Shown: positions 1 to 5,347 of the stretch, in pieces | Position numbering within the stretch: the stretch's first letter is position 1 | Layout of the letters: each line of letters starts with the position of its first letter | NCBI GenBank assembly: GCA_023411445.1 | Contig: JAEYOT010000354.1 | Coordinates: 1 to 5,347, forward strand | Reading direction: 5' to 3' | DNA from: Pseudomonadota bacterium | Lineage (GTDB): Bacteria > Myxococcota_A > Polyangia > Polyangiales > Polyangiaceae | DNA: 5,347 nucleotides | The notes under the pieces: generated by a model | Told to the model about the DNA's origin: nothing | Databases searched by the model: none | Seen by the model: only the letters and a program-made list of their open reading frames with translations | Made by a program: the position numbers and the translations under genes

Positions 1-1061
1 CGGCGCAGCTGCTCCGCCGCGAAGCCGTGCGCCGCGTGCGCACGCCCGAGGAGCTCGCCGACGTGCGCCGCGCCCTGCTCGGCAGCGAGCGCTACCCGGG
101 CCACGTCTTCGAGGAGAAGTACCAAGCGGCGACGAGCGATCCAGCTCGACTCGAGGTCGTGCGGCGCTTCCTGGAGCTGGCACCGCACGACTCCCGCCTG
201 CGTCGGCGCCACCTCGCGCTACTCGAAGCCATGAAGCGCCCGCAGGAAATCGCGGAGCTCGCGCGCCAGCTGCGCGCCGATCCTTTCGCGGACGCGGTGC
301 TGCTCGCCGACGCCGGCAGCGCGCTCCGCCGCAGCGGCGAAGTCGCGGAGGCGCGCCGCACTTTCGGAGAGCTCTGCGAGCGGGCACCCCGGGATCCGTG
401 GGTGCGCGGCTTGCTCGGCGACCGGCTGCGGGCGGAGGGCTGGTTCGACGACGCGACGGAGGCCTACGCCACGCTGGAGGAGCTGGTTCCTGACGACCCG
501 CGCGCGACGCTCCGCTCGGCCTTGGCTCACGCCGGGGCGGGTCGCGTGGACATTGCCGAGCGCCTGCTGACGCGCGTGGCGCAAAGCGGCGGTCGCACCG
601 GCGACGCTGACTACGTCGAGCTGTCGCGACAGCTCGGCCGCGTGCTGGCGGAGGCAACCTTGGCGAGCGCCGTGCGCAAGCCGACCGCGGAGGAGGCGCT
701 TCGTCTGCGCCGCGTGGCGCTCGAGCTCTCCCAAGCCGAGACAGCAGCCATCGTGCTCGTGCAAAGCGAGGCGGCTGCCCCCGCGCTGAAGGTGCGGCTC
801 AAAGGCGCCGACAAGTCCGAGCGCGAGCCGGACATCGCCGCGCCCAGCTTGGGGCTCTACCTGCTGCGCGTCAGCACGAGCGAGCCGCTCGCCCCGTTGC
901 TCTCGCGCCTGAGCGTGGAAGCCCCCGCTGAGCTGCAGCCAGCGCGGCCCGTGCGCGTGCGCGTCGACGCCCTAGCGGCCAAGCCCGGCGCCGATGCCCC
1001 GCTCTTGACGCGCGAGCTCACGCTCCCCAACGACGGCAAAGCGCTGGCCGTCTCGCTCTAG
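1..1061 (+). CDS. TPR-repeat protein, C-terminal part (5' end outside window)
   Basis: The reading frame is open from the first complete codon at position 3, so the GTG at 27 is probably not the true start and the protein continues upstream. Counting from that GTG there are 344 residues. Residues about 54-188 form three to four helical repeats of TPR type. The clearest are 88-121 (with the stretch SGEVAEARRTFGELCERAP) and 122-156 (with AEGWFDDATEAYATLEELVP), both showing the usual G/A/Y spacing and a closing Pro-Asp. Residues about 240-344 change to a beta-rich pattern of alternating hydrophobics (VLVQSEA, KVRLKG, GLYLLRVS, VRVRVDALA) that I cannot assign to a family. No enzyme motif or membrane segment is visible in this part. 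TPR arrays usually mediate protein-protein contacts, so a scaffold or assembly role is likely but not shown. The stop (TAG 1059-1061) lies one base from the stop of the convergent argC. Confidence 0.85.
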   Translation, partial: AQLLRREAVRRVRTPEELADVRRALLGSERYPGHVFEEKYQAATSDPARLEVVRRFLELAPHDSRLRRRHLALLEAMKRPQEIAELARQLRADPFADAVLLADAGSALRRSGEVAEARRTFGELCERAPRDPWVRGLLGDRLRAEGWFDDATEAYATLEELVPDDPRATLRSALAHAGAGRVDIAERLLTRVAQSGGRTGDADYVELSRQLGRVLAEATLASAVRKPTAEEALRLRRVALELSQAETAAIVLVQSEAAAPALKVRLKGADKSEREPDIAAPSLGLYLLRVSTSEPLAPLLSRLSVEAPAELQPARPVRVRVDALAAKPGADAPLLTRELTLPNDGKALAVSL

Positions 1062-1062
1062 C

Positions 1063-2112
1063 TCACGGAAACGGCCCGAATTCCTCGAGCGTGGTCCGTT
1101 CGTCGTAGCCGAGCATCAAGTTCAGGTTCTGAACGGCTTGGCCAGCGCCGCCTTTGATCAGATTGTCTAACGCGGAGAACACGGTAACGAGCCGCTCGCT
1201 GCCGTGCACTGGCCCCGCGCTCAGCCCCACCTCGGCGAAGGGCGAGCCGCTCACCGCCACCACCTCGGGCAAGCGCTCGCGCGGAACGCGCACGCACGGC
1301 TCCGCGGCGTAGCGGCGCCGGTACAGCTCCACGAGCGCGCGCTCGTCGTGCTCGGCCGGCACGGTGCAGAACACGCTGGCGAAAATGCCGCGCGCCAGCG
1401 GCGCCGAGACGGGCACGAAGTGCAGACCGGACAGGCGCGCTCCCGCGGCGCTCAGCGCCGCCACGATCTCGGGCGTGTGCGGGTGCTGAAGCGGTTTGTA
1501 CGTGCGCAGATTGCCGGCCCGCACTGGGTGGTGCGTCGTGGCGGTCGGCGTCGCCCCAGCGCCGCTGGAGCCGGTGATGCCAACGACCTGAACGTCGCCC
1601 GCTAGCAGCGACGCCTCCGCCAGCGGCAACAAGGCAAGCTCGATCGTGGTGGCGAAGCAGCCGGGCGACGCCACCCACTGCGCCGTCCGAAGGGCCGCGC
1701 GGTTCAGCTCCGGCAGGCCGTAAACGAAGCGGCCGAGCAGCTCCGGCCGAGGGTGCGGCGCGCCGTAGTAGCGCTGGAAAGCCGCAGCGTCCGGCGTGCG
1801 GAAGGCTCCCGACATGTCGATCAACCGCGCCCCGTTGCGCTCCACGGCGGCCACCACCTCCAGGCTCGCGTCGACCGGCAAGCCCATCACGACCACGTCC
1901 GCTCCAGCTACGGCGTCCGCCGCAGGCAAGTCCTGAAAGACCAGCTCGCTCATCCCCTCCAGGTTCGGATGCGCGGACGCTACGTTCTGTCCGACGTGAT
2001 CCTTGGCCACCACGCGCAGCACCTCGACCCCGGGATGGCGGAGGAGCCGGCGCAATAGCTCGGCTCCTGCGAAGCCGGAGGCGCCCAGCAGCGCCACTTT
2101 CGCTTTGGACAT
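1063..2112 (-). CDS. argC: N-acetyl-gamma-glutamyl-phosphate reductase (ArgC)
   Basis: This cytoplasmic enzyme reduces N-acetyl-glutamyl-5-phosphate to N-acetylglutamate semialdehyde with NADPH, the third step of arginine biosynthesis. At 349 residues it has normal length for type 1 ArgC. The N-terminus carries the Rossmann dinucleotide motif GASGFAGAELLRRLL (10-24). DMSGAFR (99-105) and YGLPELNR (131-138) lead to the active-site cysteine Cys152 in ASPGCFAT. SSGAGATPT (182-190), the substrate-binding HPHTPEI (210-216), HFVPVSAPLARGI (231-243) and DNLIKGGAGQAVQNLN (316-331) follow in the family order, and the protein ends in GPFP. All key motifs are intact. The ATG at 2112 sits directly before the Rossmann strand and has an upstream AAGGA, supporting this start. 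It lies 23 bases downstream of the ROK regulator in the same direction, suggesting one transcript. No argJ, argB or argD is next to it here. Confidence 0.97.
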   Translation of the reverse strand: MSKAKVALLGASGFAGAELLRRLLRHPGVEVLRVVAKDHVGQNVASAHPNLEGMSELVFQDLPAADAVAGADVVVMGLPVDASLEVVAAVERNGARLIDMSGAFRTPDAAAFQRYYGAPHPRPELLGRFVYGLPELNRAALRTAQWVASPGCFATTIELALLPLAEASLLAGDVQVVGITGSSGAGATPTATTHHPVRAGNLRTYKPLQHPHTPEIVAALSAAGARLSGLHFVPVSAPLARGIFASVFCTVPAEHDERALVELYRRRYAAEPCVRVPRERLPEVVAVSGSPFAEVGLSAGPVHGSERLVTVFSALDNLIKGGAGQAVQNLNLMLGYDERTTLEEFGPFP

Positions 2113-2115
2113 CTG

Positions 2116-2120
2116 TCCTT
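2116..2120 (-). promoter_or_regulatory. Shine-Dalgarno site of argC
   Basis: On the minus strand AAGGA is followed by CAG and the ATG of argC. The spacing is short, but this is the best purine-rich match in the 23-base gap after the ROK stop codon. It shows that argC has its own ribosome binding site even if it is read from the ROK transcript. Confidence 0.6.
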
Positions 2121-2135
2121 AGTGTGGACCCAGAA

Positions 2136-3287
2136 TCAGCGCTCCGTCCAATCGGTGGGCATGATCACGCGCTGGATGCCGGCGATGGTCAGACCGCGCG
2201 CCCGGCGCCGCTGCACCAGCTCCACCTCGACCGTGTCGAAGCGGCTCCACATGGAGGCGCGCCGGATCGACGCGATCAAGTGCTCCGTCGCTCGAGCCCC
2301 AAGCTCCCGGATGTGTCCGGTCAGCACCACCCGCTTCAGGCCGCACACGTTCAGGATCGCCGCGATGCACGCCGCCGTGGCGTCCAGCGCTTCCATGAGG
2401 AAGACCGGCAGATCAGGCCCCTGCGCGGCCTTGCACACGTGAGCGAACGTCACCGACGGGTCCCCCGTGAGCTCAGCCAGGCTTCGCACCAACCAACGCT
2501 CGGCGACCAGCGTCTCCAGGCAGCCCTGGTTGCCGCAGCCGCATTGCCGGCGGTTGCCGGCGATGGGCGTGTGACCGATCTCGCCCGTGGCCGGCACCGT
2601 GCCGTCGTACGGGCGCTGCCCGACGACGATGGCACCACCGACGCCGTCGCCGAAGTCCACCAGGAAGAAGTCGCTGGAGCTGGCGCGCGTCCCCACCTCG
2701 GCCAGCGCCAGCGCGCGGCTCTCCTGGATCAAGCGCACCGGCGCCTTGAACAGCTCGTGAAACATCCCGGCCAGGTCGCCGCGCTCGCACCAGTGCAGGT
2801 TCGGGCAGAGCAGCACCTTGCCGGCCGCCTCGTCTACCAAGCCCGGCACGCTCACCATCACGCCCCAGGGCCGGCGGATCGACAGCGCGGCCGCGTGCTG
2901 GCGCAGGCGCTGCCGCCACGCCGCTTCGCTGGCCGGCGTCTTGAACTCGACGTCCCAGCGCTCGTCGTCCGGCAGCGCGGCAGGCACGGCGGACATGCGC
3001 GTGCGCTCCACGCCCAGCTCCACGATCACGAGCCTTGCGGGGCTCTGCGCCAGCCGGAGCTGCTTGCCCGGCCGCCCCACCTGGGGCCGACCGCGCAGCT
3101 CGCTGCCGTTCGACAGCTCCTCCACCACGCCGGCTGTCGACAGCTCGTCGATGATCTTCCCGGCGGTGGGCTGGCTCATGCCGCCTGCCTTGGCCAGCTC
3201 CGCGCGCGTGGCCACGCCCCGCTTGAGCAGCTGCTCGACCAATCGCGCTTGATTGGTCAGCCGCAGCGACTTGGGGACGGCACGCAT
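2136..3287 (-). CDS. ROK-family transcriptional regulator (NagC/Mlc/XylR type)
   Basis: The 383 residues match the length of ROK repressors rather than the roughly 300-residue ROK kinases. Residues about 16-60 form a winged helix-turn-helix (VATRAELAKAGGMSQPTAGK, then DELSTAGVVEE). Residues 85-383 are the ROK sugar-binding fold: GVMVSVPGLVD (142-152), VDFGDGVGGAIVVG (210-223), EIGHTPI (236-242) and CGCGNQGCLET (249-259). His239, Cys249, Cys251 and Cys256 have the same spacing as the four zinc ligands of E. coli Mlc. The kinase features are altered: the usual DIGGTK loop reads VELGVERT (89-96), and the catalytic-base position appears to be Glu189 (IQESRALALAE) instead of Asp. This fits a repressor without kinase activity. 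The ligand is probably a sugar or sugar derivative but cannot be named. It lies 51 bases after the upstream lipoprotein gene and 23 bases before argC. ATG is the only plausible start and has no clear ribosome binding site. Confidence 0.93.
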   Translation of the reverse strand: MRAVPKSLRLTNQARLVEQLLKRGVATRAELAKAGGMSQPTAGKIIDELSTAGVVEELSNGSELRGRPQVGRPGKQLRLAQSPARLVIVELGVERTRMSAVPAALPDDERWDVEFKTPASEAAWRQRLRQHAAALSIRRPWGVMVSVPGLVDEAAGKVLLCPNLHWCERGDLAGMFHELFKAPVRLIQESRALALAEVGTRASSSDFFLVDFGDGVGGAIVVGQRPYDGTVPATGEIGHTPIAGNRRQCGCGNQGCLETLVAERWLVRSLAELTGDPSVTFAHVCKAAQGPDLPVFLMEALDATAACIAAILNVCGLKRVVLTGHIRELGARATEHLIASIRRASMWSRFDTVEVELVQRRRARGLTIAGIQRVIMPTDWTER

Positions 3288-3310
3288 TTACTTAACATAG
3301 TTACGGATTA
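3288..3310 (-). promoter_or_regulatory. Candidate operator and leaderless promoter of the ROK gene
   Basis: This AT-rich stretch directly abuts the ROK start codon. It contains the perfect inverted repeat TAAC-ATA-GTTA (3293-3303), with two more matching pairs farther out (3291/3305 and 3289/3307). On the minus strand TATGTT (3299-3294) is a -10-like hexamer (TAnnnT) ending six bases before the ATG, which would place the transcription start at or next to the start codon. No AGGAG-like sequence lies before the ATG, and no good -35 lies at normal distance. ROK repressors bind AT-rich inverted repeats and often control their own gene, so self-repression is a reasonable guess. Neither the promoter nor the operator is proven. 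Confidence 0.4.
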
Positions 3311-3338
3311 CCCCTGCCGCCAGATCAACTTTCGAGGC

Positions 3339-4358
3339 TTACGGCGTCAGCTCGGGCGCGTCAGCACAGCAACGAAACCCCGTCTCGGTCCCGTTGTAGT
3401 AGCGATCGTGCGCGGTCTGCGCGGCGCGGCAGAAGTTGCGGCTAGGCTGCCAGTAGGCGCCCTTCATGGCCGGCTGCGGCGGCCCTTTGCGGTCCATGGC
3501 CACGAACTCTTCCAGGTTGCCCGCCATGTCCATCACGCCGAATGGGCTCGCGCAGCGCGCGAAGGAGCCGCCGGGTGCGCGCAGGTCACGCAGCTTGCCT
3601 TCCGTGCTCACCACGTCCGTGCGGTCCGCGTTGCACGCGCTGCTGTCGCGCTCGAAGCCGTAGGGGTAAGGCCGCATCTCTTCGCCCTCGCACGCGAAGT
3701 TCCACTCGCTCTCCCGACACAGGCGCTTGCCTTGCGCCGCGCAGGCTTTCTCGCCGTGGGTGAAGCTGCGGTGGTTGGCCGGCAGCGTCTCACCGGGCTC
3801 GGTGTACTCGGTGCGATCGATGCAGAAGCGCAGGTGCTTGCGCTGCTTCGATAAGCATTTGCTCGGCCCATACTCCGCGCAGCGAAACTGCTCGTAGCGG
3901 CCCTTGGGATCCAGGTAGCGCTTACAGTTGAGCTCCACGTCCGGGCAGTACTCACCCTCGACGAGCACCATGTTGTCCGGGCAGACGGATGGCGGCGGCT
4001 CTGGCTCCAGCGGCGCCTCACGCAGCGCAGCGAGCGCCACCTGATCCGTGCCCGCCAAAGCGGTGCGCGTCGCCGGCGCGGCGGATGGCTCTTCCGCTTC
4101 CGCGCGCTGCGGCTTTTGCCCTTGCGGCAGGTCCAGCTGTCCGCGCTGACAACTGGCAGCAGCCAAGCCCACGCTGACGATCAGCGCGGACGCAGAGCCT
4201 CTGCGCGCTTGCCGCTTCAGCGCGGCGGACAGTCCGGCGGTAAACGGCAAGGCCCGGACTTTTCGGCAATCGTCCCCCCTGGTCAAGCCCAAACGCCCGA
4301 ACAGCCGGCTGTCGCCGCGGCGGGGCGCACTCTGGCTCTGCCCCAACCGCACAATCAT
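3339..4358 (-). CDS. Cys-rich FGE/SUMF1-fold lipoprotein
   Basis: Residues about 126-335 have the FGE-sulfatase (SUMF1/EgtB/PvdO) fold motifs in order: DNMVLVEGEYC (128-138), FCIDRTEYTEPGE (178-190), GKRLCRESEWNFACEG (210-225), YPYG (231-234), SPFGVMDMAGNLEEFVA (271-287), MKGAYW (298-303) and GFRCC (327-331). The paired catalytic cysteines of true formylglycine-generating enzymes (GGSYMC...YC) are absent, since the strand reads KGAYWQPSRNFC, so enzymatic FGE activity is unlikely. Fourteen cysteines in the domain (126 to 331) suggest up to seven disulfides. A hydrophobic segment ending in LAAASC (Cys70) is a good lipobox, followed by a Pro/Ala/Glu-rich linker, so the mature protein is probably lipid-anchored outside the cytoplasm. 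The start is uncertain: the ATG at 4358 gives an unusually long n-region, and TTG at 4250 is an alternative. Its partner or ligand is unknown. It is paralogous to the gene upstream. Confidence 0.88.
   Translation of the reverse strand: MIVRLGQSQSAPRRGDSRLFGRLGLTRGDDCRKVRALPFTAGLSAALKRQARRGSASALIVSVGLAAASCQRGQLDLPQGQKPQRAEAEEPSAAPATRTALAGTDQVALAALREAPLEPEPPPSVCPDNMVLVEGEYCPDVELNCKRYLDPKGRYEQFRCAEYGPSKCLSKQRKHLRFCIDRTEYTEPGETLPANHRSFTHGEKACAAQGKRLCRESEWNFACEGEEMRPYPYGFERDSSACNADRTDVVSTEGKLRDLRAPGGSFARCASPFGVMDMAGNLEEFVAMDRKGPPQPAMKGAYWQPSRNFCRAAQTAHDRYYNGTETGFRCCADAPELTP
4149..4205 (-). other. Lipoprotein signal segment with lipobox
   Basis: This encodes ARRGSASALIVSVGLAAASC without its first Ala: an Arg-Arg pair, a hydrophobic core (ALIVSVGLAAA) and a terminal Cys70 in an L-A-A-A-S-C context. 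That is the pattern for signal peptidase II cleavage and lipid attachment. The residue after Cys is Gln, so nothing resembles the inner-membrane retention Asp known from E. coli, although sorting rules in this group may differ. Confidence 0.7.
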
Positions 4359-4400
4359 TTCAGTGATTTAGGACTACACATTAAATGTGATTTCGAGACT
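4359..4400 (-). promoter_or_regulatory. Candidate promoter/operator upstream of the lipoprotein gene
   Basis: This is an AT-rich island in otherwise GC-rich DNA, just upstream of the ATG at 4358. It holds a perfect inverted repeat, CACAT-TAA-ATGTG (4377-4389). It also holds two direct copies of GTGATTT (4363-4369 and 4387-4393) set 24 bases apart, the second overlapping the inverted repeat. On the minus strand TTTAAT (4385-4380) is a possible -10 element, but no convincing -35 was found. The arrangement suggests a regulated promoter separate from the upstream paralogue. The bound factor is unknown, and the repeat is not the CRP type (its half-sites point the opposite way). Confidence 0.4.
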
Positions 4401-4493
4401 GCTGCTTGCGCAGGAAGGGCCAGCCCGCAGCGAACGGCCCAGAAACCGGTCCCTTAATCGCCCCGCGCACCGACTACAGGCCGACCGGCTGGA

Positions 4494-5347
4494 CTATGGC
4501 TGCAACGCAGCGCTGGTGGGGTCGCCCGCGGCGTCGCTGCAGCAGCGGATCCCAATCTGGATGTCTTTGTAGAAGTCGTCGTGAGCCGTGGTGGCGGGGC
4601 GACAACGGTTGCGTGCCGGCATCCACCAGCCGCCCTTCAACGCGTTGCGGAACGGCTGATTGTTCTCGAAGCCTTCGCGCAGCGTTGGCTCGTCCATGTT
4701 GCCCACCATGTTCTCGATGCCGAATGGGCTCACGCACTCGGGCCGCGTTCCGCCGGGCTCGCGCAAGTCTCGCAGCACCTGCCGGCGCGGGTTGTTCTCG
4801 TACAGGTCCGTGCGGTCTTGGTTGCAGATGGGCTTGCGCTCGTAGCCGTACGGGTACGGCAGCATGTCCTCACCTTCGCAGGCGAAGTTCCACTCGCTAT
4901 CGGTGCACACGCGCTTGCCGAGGCTCTGGCAGGTTTGGCTGGCGATCTCGAATGAAGCGTAGTTTTGCGGAAGCGCCTCACCCGGCGGCGTGTACTCGCG
5001 GCGGTCCATGCAGAAGCGCTTCGCTACCCGCTTACCGATGCAGCGCGACTTGGTGGAGTACTTGGCGCAGCGTGCAAACGGCAGCGTCTCGTCGTCCAGC
5101 CAGCGCTGGCAGTCGTGGCGCACGTCCGTGCAATACTGGCCGTCCACCAAGGCCATTTCGGGCGGGCAAGCGGGAGGCGGCGGAGCGGGCGGCAGCGGTG
5201 CGGCGACGGGCGGCGGCGCGCTCACGACGGCTGCAGGCGCAACCTGGGCGCTCGCGGCGCTGGGCCCGGCCTTGGGCGGCTTGGCGCCGCCGAGCGCCAC
5301 TTCGGACGCAACCACCCCGAGCCCGGCGATCACCAGGACGCCCAGCG
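4494..5347 (-). CDS. Cys-rich FGE/SUMF1-fold exported protein (5' end outside window)
   Basis: The frame is open to the window edge and already encodes a hydrophobic run (LGVLVIAGLGVVAS), so the true start is upstream and the GTG at 5333 is probably internal. Numbering from that GTG, the hydrophobic segment is a Sec signal or membrane anchor. A Pro/Ala-rich linker (about 19-55) follows, then an FGE-like domain (56-270): EMALVDGQYC (59-68), FCMDRREYTPPGE (107-119), LGKRVCTDSEWNFACEG (138-154), YPYG (160-163), SPFGIENMVGN (202-212), LKGGWW (232-237) and GIRCC (261-265). All 14 domain cysteines (56 to 265) align one-to-one with those of the downstream paralogue. The catalytic FGE cysteine pair is missing, and the usual DMAGNxxEW stretch has drifted to ENMVGNMDE. 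It is likely an envelope or periplasmic protein of unknown ligand. A 135-base gap with its own AT-rich promoter-like island separates it from the paralogue. Confidence 0.88.
   Translation of the reverse strand, partial: LGVLVIAGLGVVASEVALGGAKPPKAGPSAASAQVAPAAVVSAPPPVAAPLPPAPPPPACPPEMALVDGQYCTDVRHDCQRWLDDETLPFARCAKYSTKSRCIGKRVAKRFCMDRREYTPPGEALPQNYASFEIASQTCQSLGKRVCTDSEWNFACEGEDMLPYPYGYERKPICNQDRTDLYENNPRRQVLRDLREPGGTRPECVSPFGIENMVGNMDEPTLREGFENNQPFRNALKGGWWMPARNRCRPATTAHDDFYKDIQIGIRCCSDAAGDPTSAALQP
5169..5279 (-). repeat. Low-complexity Pro/Ala linker region
   Basis: This stretch encodes the linker between the hydrophobic N-terminal segment and the FGE-like domain. It is rich in proline and alanine, ending in LPPAPPPPAC, and its DNA is built from GC-only triplets such as ggcggc and gcgggc. 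It probably spans the periplasm or cell wall space as a flexible, extended spacer. Such DNA is prone to slippage, so length variation between strains would not surprise. Confidence 0.6.

Noticed and set aside
219..764. Minus-strand open frames within the TPR gene, and similar short frames elsewhere in the window
   Set aside because: They lie fully inside genes with recognisable protein content, have shadow-type composition and lack ribosome binding sites or family motifs.
2136..3287. ROK sugar kinase such as glucokinase
   Set aside because: The N-terminal winged helix, the altered phosphate loop (VELGVERT) and Glu in place of the catalytic Asp indicate a regulator.
2124..3854. A 576-codon open frame on the plus strand opposite the ROK gene and part of the lipoprotein gene
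   Set aside because: Its translation is dominated by His, Arg, Gln, Leu and Ala with no domain pattern, as expected for the antisense frame of GC-rich genes. The minus strand in the same place encodes two proteins with clear family motifs.
4377..4389. CRP/FNR-type binding site
   Set aside because: CRP sites read TGTGA-N6-TCACA. Here the half-sites are CACAT then ATGTG with a three-base gap, so the orientation and spacing are wrong.
4417..4440. A possible terminator hairpin (GGGCC/GGCCC, minus strand) after the upstream FGE-fold gene
   Set aside because: The stem is only five pairs with a 14-base loop, and just two T residues follow before a C. That is too weak to call an intrinsic terminator in DNA this rich in GC.
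3339..5347. Active formylglycine-generating enzyme (sulfatase activator) or EgtB-type sulfoxide synthase
   Set aside because: The catalytic Cys pair of FGE is missing, no DinB-like iron-binding domain accompanies the fold as in EgtB, and no sulfatase gene is present in the window.

Overview
The window is very GC-rich, with coding packed tightly on both strands. The proteins carry hallmarks of a Myxococcota (Polyangiales-type) chromosome: Cys-rich exported proteins with an FGE/SUMF1-like fold, a long alanine- and arginine-rich TPR protein, and G/C-ending codons. This taxonomic placement is inferred from style and protein families, not from a marker gene. There are no RNA genes, mobile elements, CRISPR arrays or phage features.

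Layout. Positions 1-1061 (+) hold the C-terminal part of a TPR-repeat protein whose beginning lies outside the window. It ends one base before the stop codon of a convergent minus-strand gene. The rest of the window is minus strand, so transcription runs from high to low coordinates through four genes: a 5'-truncated Cys-rich FGE-fold exported protein (5347-4494), its paralogue with a lipoprotein signal (4358-3339), a ROK-family transcriptional regulator (3287-2136) and argC (2112-1063).

How they may work together. The ROK regulator and argC are 23 bases apart and probably co-transcribed, so a presumed sugar- or sugar-derivative-sensing repressor sits with an arginine biosynthesis enzyme. No other arg gene is visible. 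The two FGE-fold proteins are tandem paralogues that share all 14 cysteines of the mature domain one-to-one. They lack the paired active-site cysteines of true formylglycine-generating enzymes, so they look like disulfide-stabilised envelope proteins rather than sulfatase activators. The only two clearly AT-rich stretches are the short gaps upstream of the lipoprotein gene and upstream of the ROK gene. Each contains an inverted repeat and is the best candidate for a regulated promoter.

No wholly new system is evident. The points most worth a second look are the Cys-rich paralogue pair, the ROK-argC pairing, and the possible leaderless, self-regulated ROK promoter.
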